A stretch of DNA of 54,554 nt from an uncultured Oscillospiraceae bacterium (GCA_947625355.1 CANQOA010000010.1:1-54554); one strand, 5' to 3'; numbered from the stretch's first letter, positions 32,137-40,388 are shown. A program made the numbers and translations. Notes: generated by a model not told the origin, from the sequence alone.

Positions 32137-32697
32137 TCAACAGCCGCCCCGTTCTTCGAGCCGGCGTTCCGCAGCCCGGCGGCTGGAAGCCAGCATCTCC
32201 TCTGTGATCACCTGGGCGCCGTCCTCCTGGACGGCGGCGCACACGTGCTCCACAAAGGCCTTGGCGGCCTCGGCTCTGGCCTCGCCGCCGTTGTCAAAGG
32301 AGCCAAAGCTCCATTGGACGCTCTCCCCGTCCGGGTCCGACTCGGGGGCGGGGTCCGTGATATATGCCTCCAGAGCCAGCTCCCCCTGGCTGCCCCAGCG
32401 CGCACGCAGCTGCTCGGTCCCGCCGACCACCAGATCCGGCGTCTGGCCGGACAGGATGGCCTCGTCGATCCGGCTCTCGGCCTCCGCCTCCTCCAGATAG
32501 GTGACGGTGACCTGAACGTCTGGCCGGTCCTGCTCAAAGGCGGCCGTCAGCTCCTCCACCGCCTCTTCATCGGCCCACCGGCCCACCGGGCAGACCCACA
32601 CGGCCAGCTCCGTCCTCTCTTCCTCCGCCCAGGCGGGAACAGCCCACAGGCCCGCCGCCATCGCCAGGCACAGGAACCATGTGACGACCCTTCTCAT
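32137..32697 (-). CDS. Shortened extracellular solute-binding-like protein
   Basis: A 186-residue exported protein resembling family 1 solute-binding proteins, which normally have about 400 residues. After a Sec signal (core about 5-20, then VPAWAEEE) comes the first lobe: VEELTAAFEQDRPDVQVTVTY, then IDEAILSGQTPDLVVGG. After about residue 115 the sequence jumps to what looks like the C-terminal helix region (AKAFVEHVCAAVQ). The middle of a normal binding protein is missing, so ligand binding is doubtful. No transporter genes are adjacent. I chose the second ATG (32695-32697), seven bases after AGAGGAG; the first ATG sits directly on it. Confidence 0.65.
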   Translation of the reverse strand: MRRVVTWFLCLAMAAGLWAVPAWAEEERTELAVWVCPVGRWADEEAVEELTAAFEQDRPDVQVTVTYLEEAEAESRIDEAILSGQTPDLVVGGTEQLRARWGSQGELALEAYITDPAPESDPDGESVQWSFGSFDNGGEARAEAAKAFVEHVCAAVQEDGAQVITEEMLASSRRAAERRLEERGGC

Positions 32698-32823
32698 AAA
32701 CATCTCCTCTCACGCCCGCGCCGCCGGAAAAACGCCCGCCGGCCGCCCGGTCCGTGCGGCCGCTCCCCGCGAAGCGCCCATTTATATGCGGACACTACAT
32801 ATCAGGAGCATTCATTATGATAT

Positions 32824-32852
32824 ATTATAATCCCGCCCTCAGGAAAGGTCAA
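32824..32852 (-). promoter_or_regulatory. Promoter of the shortened solute-binding-like gene
   Basis: On the minus strand, TTGACC (complement of 32847-32852) and a perfect TATAAT (complement of 32824-32829) are 17 bases apart. It implies an untranslated leader of about 120 bases, GC-rich and possibly folded. Confidence 0.7.
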
Positions 32853-32892
32853 GCGCCCGTTGCCAGCGCGTTACTAACAGAGCAGGAACAGG

Positions 32893-32931
32893 AAAAAAGA
32901 AGGCGCCCGGAAACGCTTGATCTCCGGGCGC
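32893..32931 (-). terminator. Terminator behind tRNA-Thr
   Basis: On the minus strand, GCGCCCGG pairs with CCGGGCGC (32903-32931) across 13 bases and is followed by CTTCTTTTTT (complement of 32893 onward). Confidence 0.75.
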
Positions 32932-32936
32932 TTTTC

Positions 32937-33012
32937 TGGAGCTAGTGGCCAGACTCGAACTGGCGACCTGCTGATTACGAATCAGCTGCTCTACCGACTG
33001 AGCTACACTAGC
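32937..33012 (-). tRNA. tRNA-Thr(CGT)
   Basis: A complete 76-base cloverleaf on the minus strand. The acceptor stem is GCTAGTG/CACTAGC, with discriminator T and encoded CCA. The D-stem is GCTC/GAGC. The anticodon stem GCTGA/TCAGC holds the loop TTCGTAA with anticodon CGT, reading ACG. The T-arm contains TTCGAGT. It lies between its own promoter and terminator. Confidence 0.97.
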
Positions 33013-33026
33013 ACTTCGGCTCACGT

Positions 33027-33055
33027 ATTTTAGCATAGCGGACCGGGGAAGTCAA
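33027..33055 (-). promoter_or_regulatory. Promoter of tRNA-Thr
   Basis: On the minus strand, TTGACT (complement of 33050-33055) and TAAAAT (complement of 33027-33032) are 17 bases apart, 14 bases before the mature tRNA 5' end. Confidence 0.75.
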
Positions 33056-33479
33056 CAGGAATGTGGCCCGCCTTTCGATTACGATTTGTATAATCCCTTG
33101 CAATTTGCTTTCATTCTCTGCCCCCTCCCCGGCGATGTTTTCATTTTCCTGTCAGTTATTCAAAATCTCCTGCGCCCCTCAAGTCCTGTCTTATGGGAGA
33201 TTTCCATAAAAAACCTATCCGCCTTATTCATTAACATAATATCCCGCGCCTTTTATAATGCAGAAAGTTATCGACATTTTCAACAGACATTTCAACAGCC
33301 TTTATCCCCTACGGGGCCGTCGATTTTTGTCGAATTGCCAAAAATTTCAAATTCTTGAATCGTGTCCAGCAACAAATAGTTTCAAAATATCGATTTACAT
33401 AATAACATTATTTGCATCCCCGTCTGCATATCCCTGCAACCGGCCGTCCCGCCGGCGAAAAAAACAAAATGTTCCTCTC
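33056..33479. other. AT-rich gene-free region between tRNA-Thr and radC
   Basis: About 420 bases, markedly richer in A/T than the rest of the window, with no supported gene; the 90-codon frame at 33086-33358 has no ribosome binding site and untypical codon use. It contains DnaA-box-like TTATCGACA (one mismatch to TTATCCACA, 33269-33277), TTTATCCCC shortly after, and TTTCAACAG-type repeats near 33280-33300. No terminator for radC is evident. See findings. Confidence 0.6.
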
Positions 33480-34154
33480 TCAGGGCAGCAGTCCGCTGTC
33501 CGCCATGGACACGAAATCGTCCCCGGCCACCACGATATGGTCCGTCAGCGTCACCCCCACCTGGGCCAATACCTGGCGGACCCGTAGCGTCACGTTCACA
33601 TCCTCATGGGAGGGCATGGCGAGGCCGCCGGGGTGGTTGTGGGCCATCAGCACAGCGGAGGCGTTCTGGCTCAGAGCCAGCTGGACGATCTTGCGCACGT
33701 TCACGTTCACGCTGGTGGTGCTTCCTCTGCTCAGCTCCCGGCAGTCCAGCACCTTCAGCTTCGCGTCCATGCACACCAGGTACATGGTCTCCTCCCGGCT
33801 GGTGAGGAACCGGGGCAGCAGGTACCGGCCGGCGGCGGCGCTGTCGGAGAGCACCTCCCCGGTCTGGCTGCGGGCGATGAAATACCGCCGGGCGGCCTCC
33901 GGCACCAGATGGATCAGCACGGCGGCGCTTTCTCCCACGCCCTCCACGCTCATCAGCGCCGCGGGCGTGGCGTCGAACACGCCGGGCAGGCTGCCGAAGG
34001 CGTTGAGCAGCCGGTGGGCGATGACGTTCGTGTCCCGCCGGGGCATGGCATAAAACAGCAGCAGCTCCAATACGTTGTGGTCGTCAAAGCTGTCCAGGCC
34101 GTTTTCGATGAACCGCCGGCGCAGCCTGTGCCGGTGTCCCTCATGTTCGTTCAT
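33480..34154 (-). CDS. radC: RadC/YeeS family JAB-domain protein
   Basis: A 224-residue member of the RadC family. The N-terminal part holds helix-hairpin-helix-like sequence (FGSLPGVFDATPAALMSVEG), and the C-terminal JAB/MPN-like metalloprotease domain has the HNHPGG motif in SAVLMAHNHPGG followed by HIVVAGDDFVSM. Despite the name, a repair role is doubtful; family function remains open. I chose the ATG at 34152-34154, preceded by AGGTG; an in-frame start four codons up is less likely. Confidence 0.93.
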   Translation of the reverse strand: MNEHEGHRHRLRRRFIENGLDSFDDHNVLELLLFYAMPRRDTNVIAHRLLNAFGSLPGVFDATPAALMSVEGVGESAAVLIHLVPEAARRYFIARSQTGEVLSDSAAAGRYLLPRFLTSREETMYLVCMDAKLKVLDCRELSRGSTTSVNVNVRKIVQLALSQNASAVLMAHNHPGGLAMPSHEDVNVTLRVRQVLAQVGVTLTDHIVVAGDDFVSMADSGLLP

Positions 34155-34191
34155 GGCGCGATACACCTGCTTTTCTTAATAATTTCATGCA

Positions 34192-34220
34192 TTGCCACTG
34201 GGGCCATAATGTGCTATACT
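34192..34220 (+). promoter_or_regulatory. Promoter of the SEDS gene
   Basis: TTGCCA (34192-34197) and TATACT (34215-34220) are 17 bases apart, 40 bases before the GTG start. Confidence 0.65.
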
Positions 34221-34259
34221 GTTCCCCGCCGGGACCTCCGGCGGAAGGGAGGCCGCGTC

Positions 34260-35414
34260 GTGCGGGCCAAGCTCTCCCTCGTAAGGGATTTCCTGAAGCG
34301 GGCGGACATGCTGCTGTTCGCCCTGTGCGTCACGGCGTCGCTGATGGGCCTGGTGGCCATCTCCAGCGCCACCCGCACCATGGGCCGCTCCTATATCTAC
34401 GTCCAGCTGCTGGCCATGGTCATCGGCATCGGGCTCTATTTCGTCCTGACGGTCATCGACGCGGACATCTTCGCCGACCAGTGGCCTCTGCTGCTGGTGG
34501 CGGAGTTCGGCCTGATCGCCGTTCTGCTGACGCCCCTGGGCTATAAGGACGACACCGGCAACCGGGCCTGGCTGCGGTTTTTGGGCATCGGCATCCAGCC
34601 GGCCGAAGTGATCAAGGTCATCTACATCGTCCTGACCGCCAAGCACCTCACCTATCTCAAGGAATACCGGAACCTGAGCTCGCCGCTGTCCATCGTCCAG
34701 CTCGTGGGGCATCTGGGGGCGCTGTTCGCGCTGTATATGATCATCTCCAGCGACCTGGGCAACGCGCTGGTGTTCTTTTTCGTGTTCGCGGTGATGGTGT
34801 TCGCCGCGGGAGTGAAGCTGTACTGGTTTTTGTTCGGCGGGGCGGCCATGGCGCTGGCGGTGCCTCTGGCGTGGAACTACGTGTTCTCGGAAAACCAGAA
34901 GCAGCGCATCCTTTTGCCCTACATCCAGGACCAGATCGACCCCACCGGCTTCGATCTGAGCTGGGAGCCCACCCGGGCGAAGCTGGCCCTGTCCGCCGGG
35001 CGCCTCTGGGGCACGGGCCTGGGTGAGGGCACCCAGACCCAGTCCAGCGCCCTGCGCAGCAAGCACGCCGACTATATCTTCGCCTGCATCGGCGAGGAGA
35101 TGGGCATGGTGGGCTGCGTCGCCGTGATCCTGCTGCTGACTGCCATCATCATCCGGTGCGTCTATGTGGGGCTCCACTGCCACAGCACCTTCGGCATGCT
35201 GGTGTGCATCGGCATGGCGTCCATGATCTGCTTCCAGCTGTTCAACAGCGTGGGCATGTGCACGGGCCTGACCCCGGTCATCGGCCTGACGCTGCCGTTT
35301 TTCAGCTACGGCGGCTCGTCCCTGTTCACCATGTTCGCCGCCATGGGCATCGTCTCGGGCATCCGATACCGACCGAAACCGGCCCAGTTCCAGGCATATT
35401 CCTCTATGTTCTGA
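34260..35414 (+). CDS. rodA: SEDS-family peptidoglycan glycosyltransferase (RodA/FtsW-like)
   Basis: A 384-residue polytopic membrane protein of the SEDS family, which polymerises glycan strands from lipid II. About ten membrane helices are visible. Typical stretches are GNRAWLRFLGIGIQPAEVIK, the Asp in ISSDLGNALVFFF, KHADYIFACIGEEMG and TLPFFSYGGSSLF. I chose GTG at 34260-34262, eight bases after AAGGGAGG. RodA, FtsW and SpoVE cannot be separated here; its own promoter and lack of a partner PBP gene leave the role open. A second, FHA-fused SEDS protein is encoded 2 kb away. Confidence 0.9.
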   Translation: MRAKLSLVRDFLKRADMLLFALCVTASLMGLVAISSATRTMGRSYIYVQLLAMVIGIGLYFVLTVIDADIFADQWPLLLVAEFGLIAVLLTPLGYKDDTGNRAWLRFLGIGIQPAEVIKVIYIVLTAKHLTYLKEYRNLSSPLSIVQLVGHLGALFALYMIISSDLGNALVFFFVFAVMVFAAGVKLYWFLFGGAAMALAVPLAWNYVFSENQKQRILLPYIQDQIDPTGFDLSWEPTRAKLALSAGRLWGTGLGEGTQTQSSALRSKHADYIFACIGEEMGMVGCVAVILLLTAIIIRCVYVGLHCHSTFGMLVCIGMASMICFQLFNSVGMCTGLTPVIGLTLPFFSYGGSSLFTMFAAMGIVSGIRYRPKPAQFQAYSSMF

Positions 35415-35418
35415 GGGA

Positions 35419-35451
35419 AAAAAGCAGCAGATCCATCATCTGCTGCTTTTT
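35419..35451. terminator. Bidirectional intrinsic terminator
   Basis: The stem AAAAAGCAGCAGAT/ATCTGCTGCTTTTT with loop CCATC lies between the convergent SEDS and DUF975 genes, with T-tracts on both strands. Confidence 0.92.
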
Positions 35452-35467
35452 GTTTATCAGGGGCGAG

Positions 35468-36277
35468 TCAGTATCCCGCGCCCGGCATCACCGGCGGGGC
35501 GTTTTGGGCCGCGTACTCGGTCACGCGCCGGTCATAGTACCCGGCCATGGTGACCTCCATATACACCGACACCCACACCATCAGCAGCAGTCCCCCGATG
35601 GGGATGAGCGCCGCCAGCAGGGCCCAGCCGACGAAGCTCAGCTCCAGCACGAACAGCTCCCACTTATGGCCCCGCATCAGCTCCTTGCTCCTGGCCATGC
35701 ACTGCCAGCAGCTCAGCTCCGGTTCGTCCAGCATCACATACACCGCCAGCCGGTAGGAATAGACCGCCATGATCATGGGGGCCAGCAGTGGCAGCGCCGC
35801 CACCAGCCACCAGGCCTGGCCGGTCATGCCCGCCAGCAGGCTCGCCGGCAGCACGTACGCCATCCCCCACAGGGCGATCACCAGCGAATACAGCAGCTGG
35901 ATCCAGATGGCCCGGAAAAACACCCCGAACCCGTCGAACAGGTTCCCCGGCGTGGCCCCCTGCCGGCGCCAGACCCGCAGCGCGTAGATCACGAAGCCCA
36001 CGCTCAACACGCTTCCCATGATCTCCAGCGCCACCGTCAGCAGCCATCCAAAGACGCCGCCCACGGCCGCCGGCTCCACATAGGTGGCCGTCCCGTGCGC
36101 CACGAACTCCGCCAGCATGGTCCGATAGGCGGACAGGCTGCCGTTCAGGCTCATGGTCAGCACCTGCAGCAGCACCGTGATCACCATCAGCAGCAGGGAC
36201 ACCCAATAGGGCGAGGGCCGGGTGTCGTGCATGGCGTCCTTTGCCGCGTATTTCAGCTTTTTTCTGTCTATACTCAT
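35468..36277 (-). CDS. DUF975 family membrane protein
   Basis: A 269-residue integral membrane protein with about six helices. The N-terminal KYAAKDAMHDTRPSPYWVSLL and the central SYRLAVYVMLDEPELSCWQC with RSKELMRGHKWELFVLELSF are the hallmarks of DUF975, whose function is unknown. It is followed on the plus side by a terminator shared with the SEDS gene. Upstream on the same strand lie the Gx transporter and NusG-II genes, 14 and about 525 bases away, so the three may be co-transcribed. Confidence 0.88.
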   Translation of the reverse strand: MSIDRKKLKYAAKDAMHDTRPSPYWVSLLLMVITVLLQVLTMSLNGSLSAYRTMLAEFVAHGTATYVEPAAVGGVFGWLLTVALEIMGSVLSVGFVIYALRVWRRQGATPGNLFDGFGVFFRAIWIQLLYSLVIALWGMAYVLPASLLAGMTGQAWWLVAALPLLAPMIMAVYSYRLAVYVMLDEPELSCWQCMARSKELMRGHKWELFVLELSFVGWALLAALIPIGGLLLMVWVSVYMEVTMAGYYDRRVTEYAAQNAPPVMPGAGY

Positions 36278-36291
36278 GGAACTTTCTCCTT

Positions 36292-36801
36292 TCAGCTCCG
36301 TCTATGCTCATAGGCCCGCAGGGCCCGCACCAGATACATGCTCCCCAGGCCGGTGAACGCGCCGGTGAGGATCGCCGCCGTCAGCAGCGCCGGCCCGTAC
36401 CAGAAAAGGCCCGGCGTGCCCGTCACGGCCACCGCCGCCAGCAGCTGGCCCAGATTGTGCCCGATGGCGCCGAACACGCTGACCACCCACAGCAGCTTTT
36501 CCGGGAACAGCCCCACCAGCGCGCTCATCACGCACCAGCTGAGCGCCCCGCCCGCCAGGGAGAAGATCACCGCCGAGAAGCTCCCGGCGAACAGCGCCCC
36601 CAGCAGGACGCGGGCCAGCAGGATAGCCCCCGCCTCTCGGCGGCCCAGGACCGCCATGGCGGTGAGCGTCACCACGCTGGCCAGCCCCAGCTTCACCCCC
36701 GGCACAGGGATGGGGGCCGGGAACTGCCCCTCGATGACCCATATCGTCAGCTCCACCGCCGTCAGCAGGGCCATAAAGACCAGCTTTCGCGTTCTCGTCA
36801 T
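36292..36801 (-). CDS. Gx transporter family protein (heptaprenyl diphosphate synthase component I-like)
   Basis: A 169-residue membrane protein with five to six helices, of the group annotated as Gx transporter or heptaprenyl diphosphate synthase component I. Typical features are the N-terminal MALLTAVELTIWVIEGQFP, then VPGVKLGLASVVTL, SFSAVIFSLAGGALSW and GHNLGQLLAA. Ligand and role are unknown; it resembles the S-component fold. It starts one base after the NusG-II gene and the two are usually found together, often with quinone or electron-transfer genes. Confidence 0.87.
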   Translation of the reverse strand: MTRTRKLVFMALLTAVELTIWVIEGQFPAPIPVPGVKLGLASVVTLTAMAVLGRREAGAILLARVLLGALFAGSFSAVIFSLAGGALSWCVMSALVGLFPEKLLWVVSVFGAIGHNLGQLLAAVAVTGTPGLFWYGPALLTAAILTGAFTGLGSMYLVRALRAYEHRRS

Positions 36802-36802
36802 C

Positions 36803-37141
36803 TCACGGTCCCTCGATCTGGATCACCAGCCGGTGGGGCAGGCATACGATGGGGATGGCCCCGTCCGTGATGGCCCCCTGCTCCACGCAGTCATGGCCGG
36901 GGCAGTCGGCGTCGATGACCGCGATGCTGCCGGGCTCCACCCGGATGGTGTTCCAGCCCAGGTCGGTCTCCACGGTCGTCTCGTAACCCACCGCCACGGC
37001 GGACAGATCCACCCGGTCCCACTCCCGGCCGTCCACGGTGATCACCGCCACGGTCCCGCCCCCATGCAGGCAGGCCGCCGCGGCGCCCCCCGCCGCCAGC
37101 AGGGCGAACAGCACGATCCAGAAAAGTGTTTTTCGCTTCAT
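36803..37141 (-). CDS. NusG domain II-containing protein, membrane-anchored
   Basis: A 112-residue protein with an N-terminal membrane helix (residues 6-24) and an extracytoplasmic NusG-domain-II-like fold (about 30-110), with the characteristic IAVIDADCPGHDCVEQG and IVCLPHRLVIQIEG. The Cys-x4-Cys and the later Cys-Leu-Pro-His are typical for the group found next to Gx transporter genes. It is first in the gene set and lies behind a TTGACA-17-TAAAAT promoter that overlaps the divergent promoter of the FHA-SEDS gene. Confidence 0.88.
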   Translation of the reverse strand: MKRKTLFWIVLFALLAAGGAAAACLHGGGTVAVITVDGREWDRVDLSAVAVGYETTVETDLGWNTIRVEPGSIAVIDADCPGHDCVEQGAITDGAIPIVCLPHRLVIQIEGP

Positions 37142-37143
37142 AG

Positions 37144-37172
37144 TTTACATTTTAGTTACAGGAATGTATAAT
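37144..37172 (+). promoter_or_regulatory. Sigma-A promoter of the FHA-SEDS/PBP operon
   Basis: TTTACA (37144-37149) and a perfect TATAAT (37167-37172) are 17 bases apart. Its -10 touches the -35 of the opposite promoter. Confidence 0.75.
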
Positions 37173-37177
37173 GTCAA
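37149..37177 (-). promoter_or_regulatory. Sigma-A promoter of the NusG-II/Gx transporter genes
   Basis: On the minus strand a perfect TTGACA (complement of 37172-37177) and TAAAAT (complement of 37149-37154) are 17 bases apart, very close to the start codon at 37141. Confidence 0.7.
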
Positions 37178-37248
37178 TATGATTTCACCTGCCGCGGTCA
37201 GGATTTTTTCCGCCGCGGACCATCCGCAAGAGAGAGGAGGCGGCCCGA

Positions 37249-39069
37249 TTGGAGATCGTCACGTTGTTTTTCGGCGAGCACGCGCCGCTGCTGGCGCGCG
37301 TCTCCCGGTACATCCTGCCGCTGATCGCCACGCTCATCGTCACCCGGTGCGTGGTCAGCATGCTCCGGGAGCGGTATGAGCCGGAGACCTGGGCCTACCT
37401 CTATCTGCCCGGCAACATCATGGTCCCCCTGCGCCACTGGGAGTGCATCCTGGGCCGGGCCAGGAGCGTGGACGGCCAGGTGAACGACCCCAGCGTGGAG
37501 CGGCTGCACGCCTGCCTCATCCGGGACGCCTCCGGGGACTGGACGGTGTACAATCTGGGCAGGGGCGAGACGTATGTCAACGGAGAGCTGGTCCCCATGG
37601 GCGGGGCCCCCATCGCCGACGCGGACGTGCTGACCATGGGCAACGCCTCCGCCCGGTTCGTGGACCTGACGGAGGAGGAGCGCGCCAGCCTCCTCAAATA
37701 CCGCCACGCGCCGGGCCGGCGGGTGCGCCCGTCGGTGACGCTGCTGCTGCTGACGGTGTTCCAGCTGATCCTGGTGCTCCAGCAGCTGACCTATAACCCT
37801 GGCGCCGGGACCGGCGTCGCCATGGCCTTCGCCATCATGGCCACAGTCCAGTGGGGCTATTTCATCGTGCTGCGGTCCTCCGGCCAGACCGGCTTCGAGC
37901 CGGAGCTGCTGGCGCTGTTTTTGTCCAGTGTAGGCATGAGCGTGGCCGCGTCCAAGACGCCGGACGACATGCTCAAGTACATCATCCTGTTTCTGGTCGG
38001 TGTGAGCCTTTATGTGTTCCTGTGCCTGTGGATACGGGACCTGGGACGGGTCAAGTCCGTGCGGCTGTACGCCTTCATCGCGGCGGTGGGCATGCTGGCG
38101 GTCACGCGCCTGGTGGCCACGCCCCGGAACGGGGCTTACAGCTGGATCGAGCTGGGCAGCCAGCTGACCATCCAGCCGTCGGAGTTCGTGAAAGTGCTGT
38201 ACATATACGCCGGGGCAGCCACCCTGGACCGGCTGTTCGTGGACCGAAACCTGATCTTCTACATCGGCTTCTCCGCCGCCTGTGTGGGGCTGCTGGCCCT
38301 GATGGGCGACTTTGGCACGGCGCTGGTGTTTTTCGTGACGTTCCTGGTGATCTCCTTCATGCGCTCGGGAAACTTCGCCACGGCCTTTCTGGCGGTGGGC
38401 AGCGCGGTGCTGGCGGTGATGGTGGTGCTCTCGCTGAAGCCGGAGACCCTCAGCCGGTTCGAGATGTGGGGCCATGTCTGGGAGGACATCTACGACAAGG
38501 GCTTCCAGCAGGTCCGGGCCATGAGCGCCGCCGCCAGCGGCGGGCTCTTCGGCCAGGGGGCCGGCAACGGCTGGCTGGTGGACATCTACGCCGCCGAGAC
38601 GGACATGGTGTTCGCGGTGGTCAGCGAGGAGATGGGCCTCATCACGGCCCTCAGCTGCGTGGTCTCCATCCTGGCCATGGCCGGCTTCGCCGTGCGCAAC
38701 GCCTCCGCCGGCCGGTCCAGCTATTTCGTCATCGCCGCCAGCGGCACGGTGAGCATGATGCTGGTGCAGGTGATCCTGAACGTGTTCGGCACCATGGACA
38801 TCCTGCCCTTCACCGGCGTCACCTTCCCCTTCGTCTCGGTGGGCGGCAGCAGCCTCATCGCCTGCTGGATGCTGCTGGCCTTCATCAAGGGCTGCGACAC
38901 CCGCGCCCGGGGCAGCTTCGCCGTGAAGCGGCCGGAGCGGTTCTCCGGCGGCCAGGGCGTGGAGGACCCGGGGCAGGACTATGACGACGCCGATGCCGAC
39001 GGCTATTATGACGACGACAGCGACGGCTATTACGACACCGGGTACTATCCCCAGGGAGGGCGCCGATGA
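37249..39069 (+). CDS. FHA-domain/SEDS fusion: FtsW-like cell wall polymerase
   Basis: A 606-residue fusion. After one N-terminal membrane helix (about 20-38) comes a forkhead-associated domain (about 62-138) with LGR at 68-70, the Ser/His pair in PSVERLHACL and the Asn in ETYVNGELV. Such domains bind phosphothreonine, suggesting control by a Ser/Thr kinase. A full SEDS domain follows from about 160 (SQLTIQPSEFVKVLYIY, LMGDFGTALVFFV, VVSEEMGLI, FPFVSVGGSSLI). The tail (about 573-606) is acidic with DGYYDDDSDGYYDTGYY repeats. The TTG start has AGAGAGGAGG upstream. It overlaps the next gene, a PBP, by four bases, forming a polymerase/transpeptidase pair. Confidence 0.9.
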   Translation: MEIVTLFFGEHAPLLARVSRYILPLIATLIVTRCVVSMLRERYEPETWAYLYLPGNIMVPLRHWECILGRARSVDGQVNDPSVERLHACLIRDASGDWTVYNLGRGETYVNGELVPMGGAPIADADVLTMGNASARFVDLTEEERASLLKYRHAPGRRVRPSVTLLLLTVFQLILVLQQLTYNPGAGTGVAMAFAIMATVQWGYFIVLRSSGQTGFEPELLALFLSSVGMSVAASKTPDDMLKYIILFLVGVSLYVFLCLWIRDLGRVKSVRLYAFIAAVGMLAVTRLVATPRNGAYSWIELGSQLTIQPSEFVKVLYIYAGAATLDRLFVDRNLIFYIGFSAACVGLLALMGDFGTALVFFVTFLVISFMRSGNFATAFLAVGSAVLAVMVVLSLKPETLSRFEMWGHVWEDIYDKGFQQVRAMSAAASGGLFGQGAGNGWLVDIYAAETDMVFAVVSEEMGLITALSCVVSILAMAGFAVRNASAGRSSYFVIAASGTVSMMLVQVILNVFGTMDILPFTGVTFPFVSVGGSSLIACWMLLAFIKGCDTRARGSFAVKRPERFSGGQGVEDPGQDYDDADADGYYDDDSDGYYDTGYYPQGGRR

Positions 39070-40388
39070 AAAAAGTCACCACCCGCTCTCTCGCGGTGCT
39101 GCTGCTGGCCGCCATGGTGGTGGCCGGGCTGGGCATATACATCTTCCGGCTGGCACGGGACGGGGGCGACTGGGCCACCTTCTACGCCAACGACAGCGTC
39201 TATTCCAAGGGCCAGCTGAACCGTGGCGTCATCCTGGACCGGGACGGCGAGGTGCTGGCCACCGCCAGCGAGGACGGCTTCCATTACGCCGACGACGCCT
39301 CCGTGCGCCGGGGCTGCCTGCATGTGGTGGGCGACCTGGGCGGCAACATCGGTACCAGCGTGCTCAGCGAGTTCCGGCCGGAGATCGTGGATTACTCCTT
39401 CATCACCGGCACCACCACCGAGGACCCCCAGATCCAGCTGACCATCGACGCGGAGGTGTCCGCCGCGGCCTATGACGCCCTCAATGGCAAGAAGGGCACC
39501 GTCGCGGTATATAATTATAAGACCGGTGAGATCGTCTGTCTGGTGTCCACCCCCGCCTGGGACCCCCAGCAGGGCGTCACCTTCGACCTGGACGACCCCG
39601 CCTATGAGGGCGCGTTCATCAATCGGGCCCTCAGTTCCACCTTCACCCCCGGCTCGGTGTTCAAGCTGGTGACCATGGCCGCGGCCATCGAGAACATCCC
39701 GGACATCTGGCAGCAGACCTTCACCTGCAGCGGCGAGGCCATCATCGGCGGCCAGAAGGTCAAGTGCACCGGCCATCACGGCACCATCACCGTCGAGCAG
39801 GCCCTGGCCCACTCCTGCAACGTGGCCTTCGGCGAGATCGCCCGGCAGCTGGGCGGCGAGCTCATCACCCGCTATGCCGAGGCTTACGGCCTCACCACCA
39901 CCCACGAGATCAACGGCCACATCACCGCGGCCGCCGGCAGCGTGCCCGCCGGCTCCGGCGACGGCGACGCCGCCTGGGAGGGCATCGGCCAATACAAGGA
40001 CCTGGTGAACCCCTATGCCTTCATGCGCTTCATGGGCGCCATCGCCAACGGCGGCATATGCGTGGAGCCCACCCTTCTGGCGGGCCGGAGCGCCGGCTCC
40101 ACCCGGCTGATGCCCGCCGCCACGGCCCAGCGGCTGAGCGAGATGATGAGCTACAACGTCCAGCTCGAATACGGCGCAGGCAGCTATCCGGGCCTGGAGA
40201 TGCACGCCAAGACCGGCACCGCCGAGGTGGGCGACGGCACCACCCACGCCTGGTTCGCTGGCTTCATCACCAACGCCAACGCGCCCTATGCCTTCGTGGT
40301 GATGGCCGAGCGGGCCGGCGGCGGCTATTACGTGGCCTCCCCCATCGCCAACAAAGTGCTGCAAAAAGCGGTAGCCGTGCTGGATTGA
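39066..40388 (+). CDS. Penicillin-binding protein (class B-like transpeptidase)
   Basis: A 440-residue transpeptidase with an N-terminal membrane anchor (about 9-28). The three active-site motifs are present: SVFK in FTPGSVFKLVT near residue 197, SCN in ALAHSCNVAFGE near 250 and KTG in HAKTGTAEVG near 382. The stretch GVILDRDGEVLA is typical of PbpA/PBP2-like proteins. It cross-links the glycan made by its partner, the FHA-SEDS protein, whose gene it overlaps. Compared with FtsI it is short, as is usual for actinobacterial PbpA-like and clostridial relatives. Confidence 0.92.
   Translation: MKKVTTRSLAVLLLAAMVVAGLGIYIFRLARDGGDWATFYANDSVYSKGQLNRGVILDRDGEVLATASEDGFHYADDASVRRGCLHVVGDLGGNIGTSVLSEFRPEIVDYSFITGTTTEDPQIQLTIDAEVSAAAYDALNGKKGTVAVYNYKTGEIVCLVSTPAWDPQQGVTFDLDDPAYEGAFINRALSSTFTPGSVFKLVTMAAAIENIPDIWQQTFTCSGEAIIGGQKVKCTGHHGTITVEQALAHSCNVAFGEIARQLGGELITRYAEAYGLTTTHEINGHITAAAGSVPAGSGDGDAAWEGIGQYKDLVNPYAFMRFMGAIANGGICVEPTLLAGRSAGSTRLMPAATAQRLSEMMSYNVQLEYGAGSYPGLEMHAKTGTAEVGDGTTHAWFAGFITNANAPYAFVVMAERAGGGYYVASPIANKVLQKAVAVLD

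Noticed and set aside
33086-33358. 90-codon plus-strand frame in the AT-rich region
   Set aside because: It has no ribosome binding site, unusual codon use and no similarity that I recognise; counted as chance.
33255-33420. Chromosomal replication origin
   Set aside because: Only one or two DnaA-box-like words are present and no dnaA, dnaN or rnpA-type neighbours lie near; I keep it only as an AT-rich region of interest.
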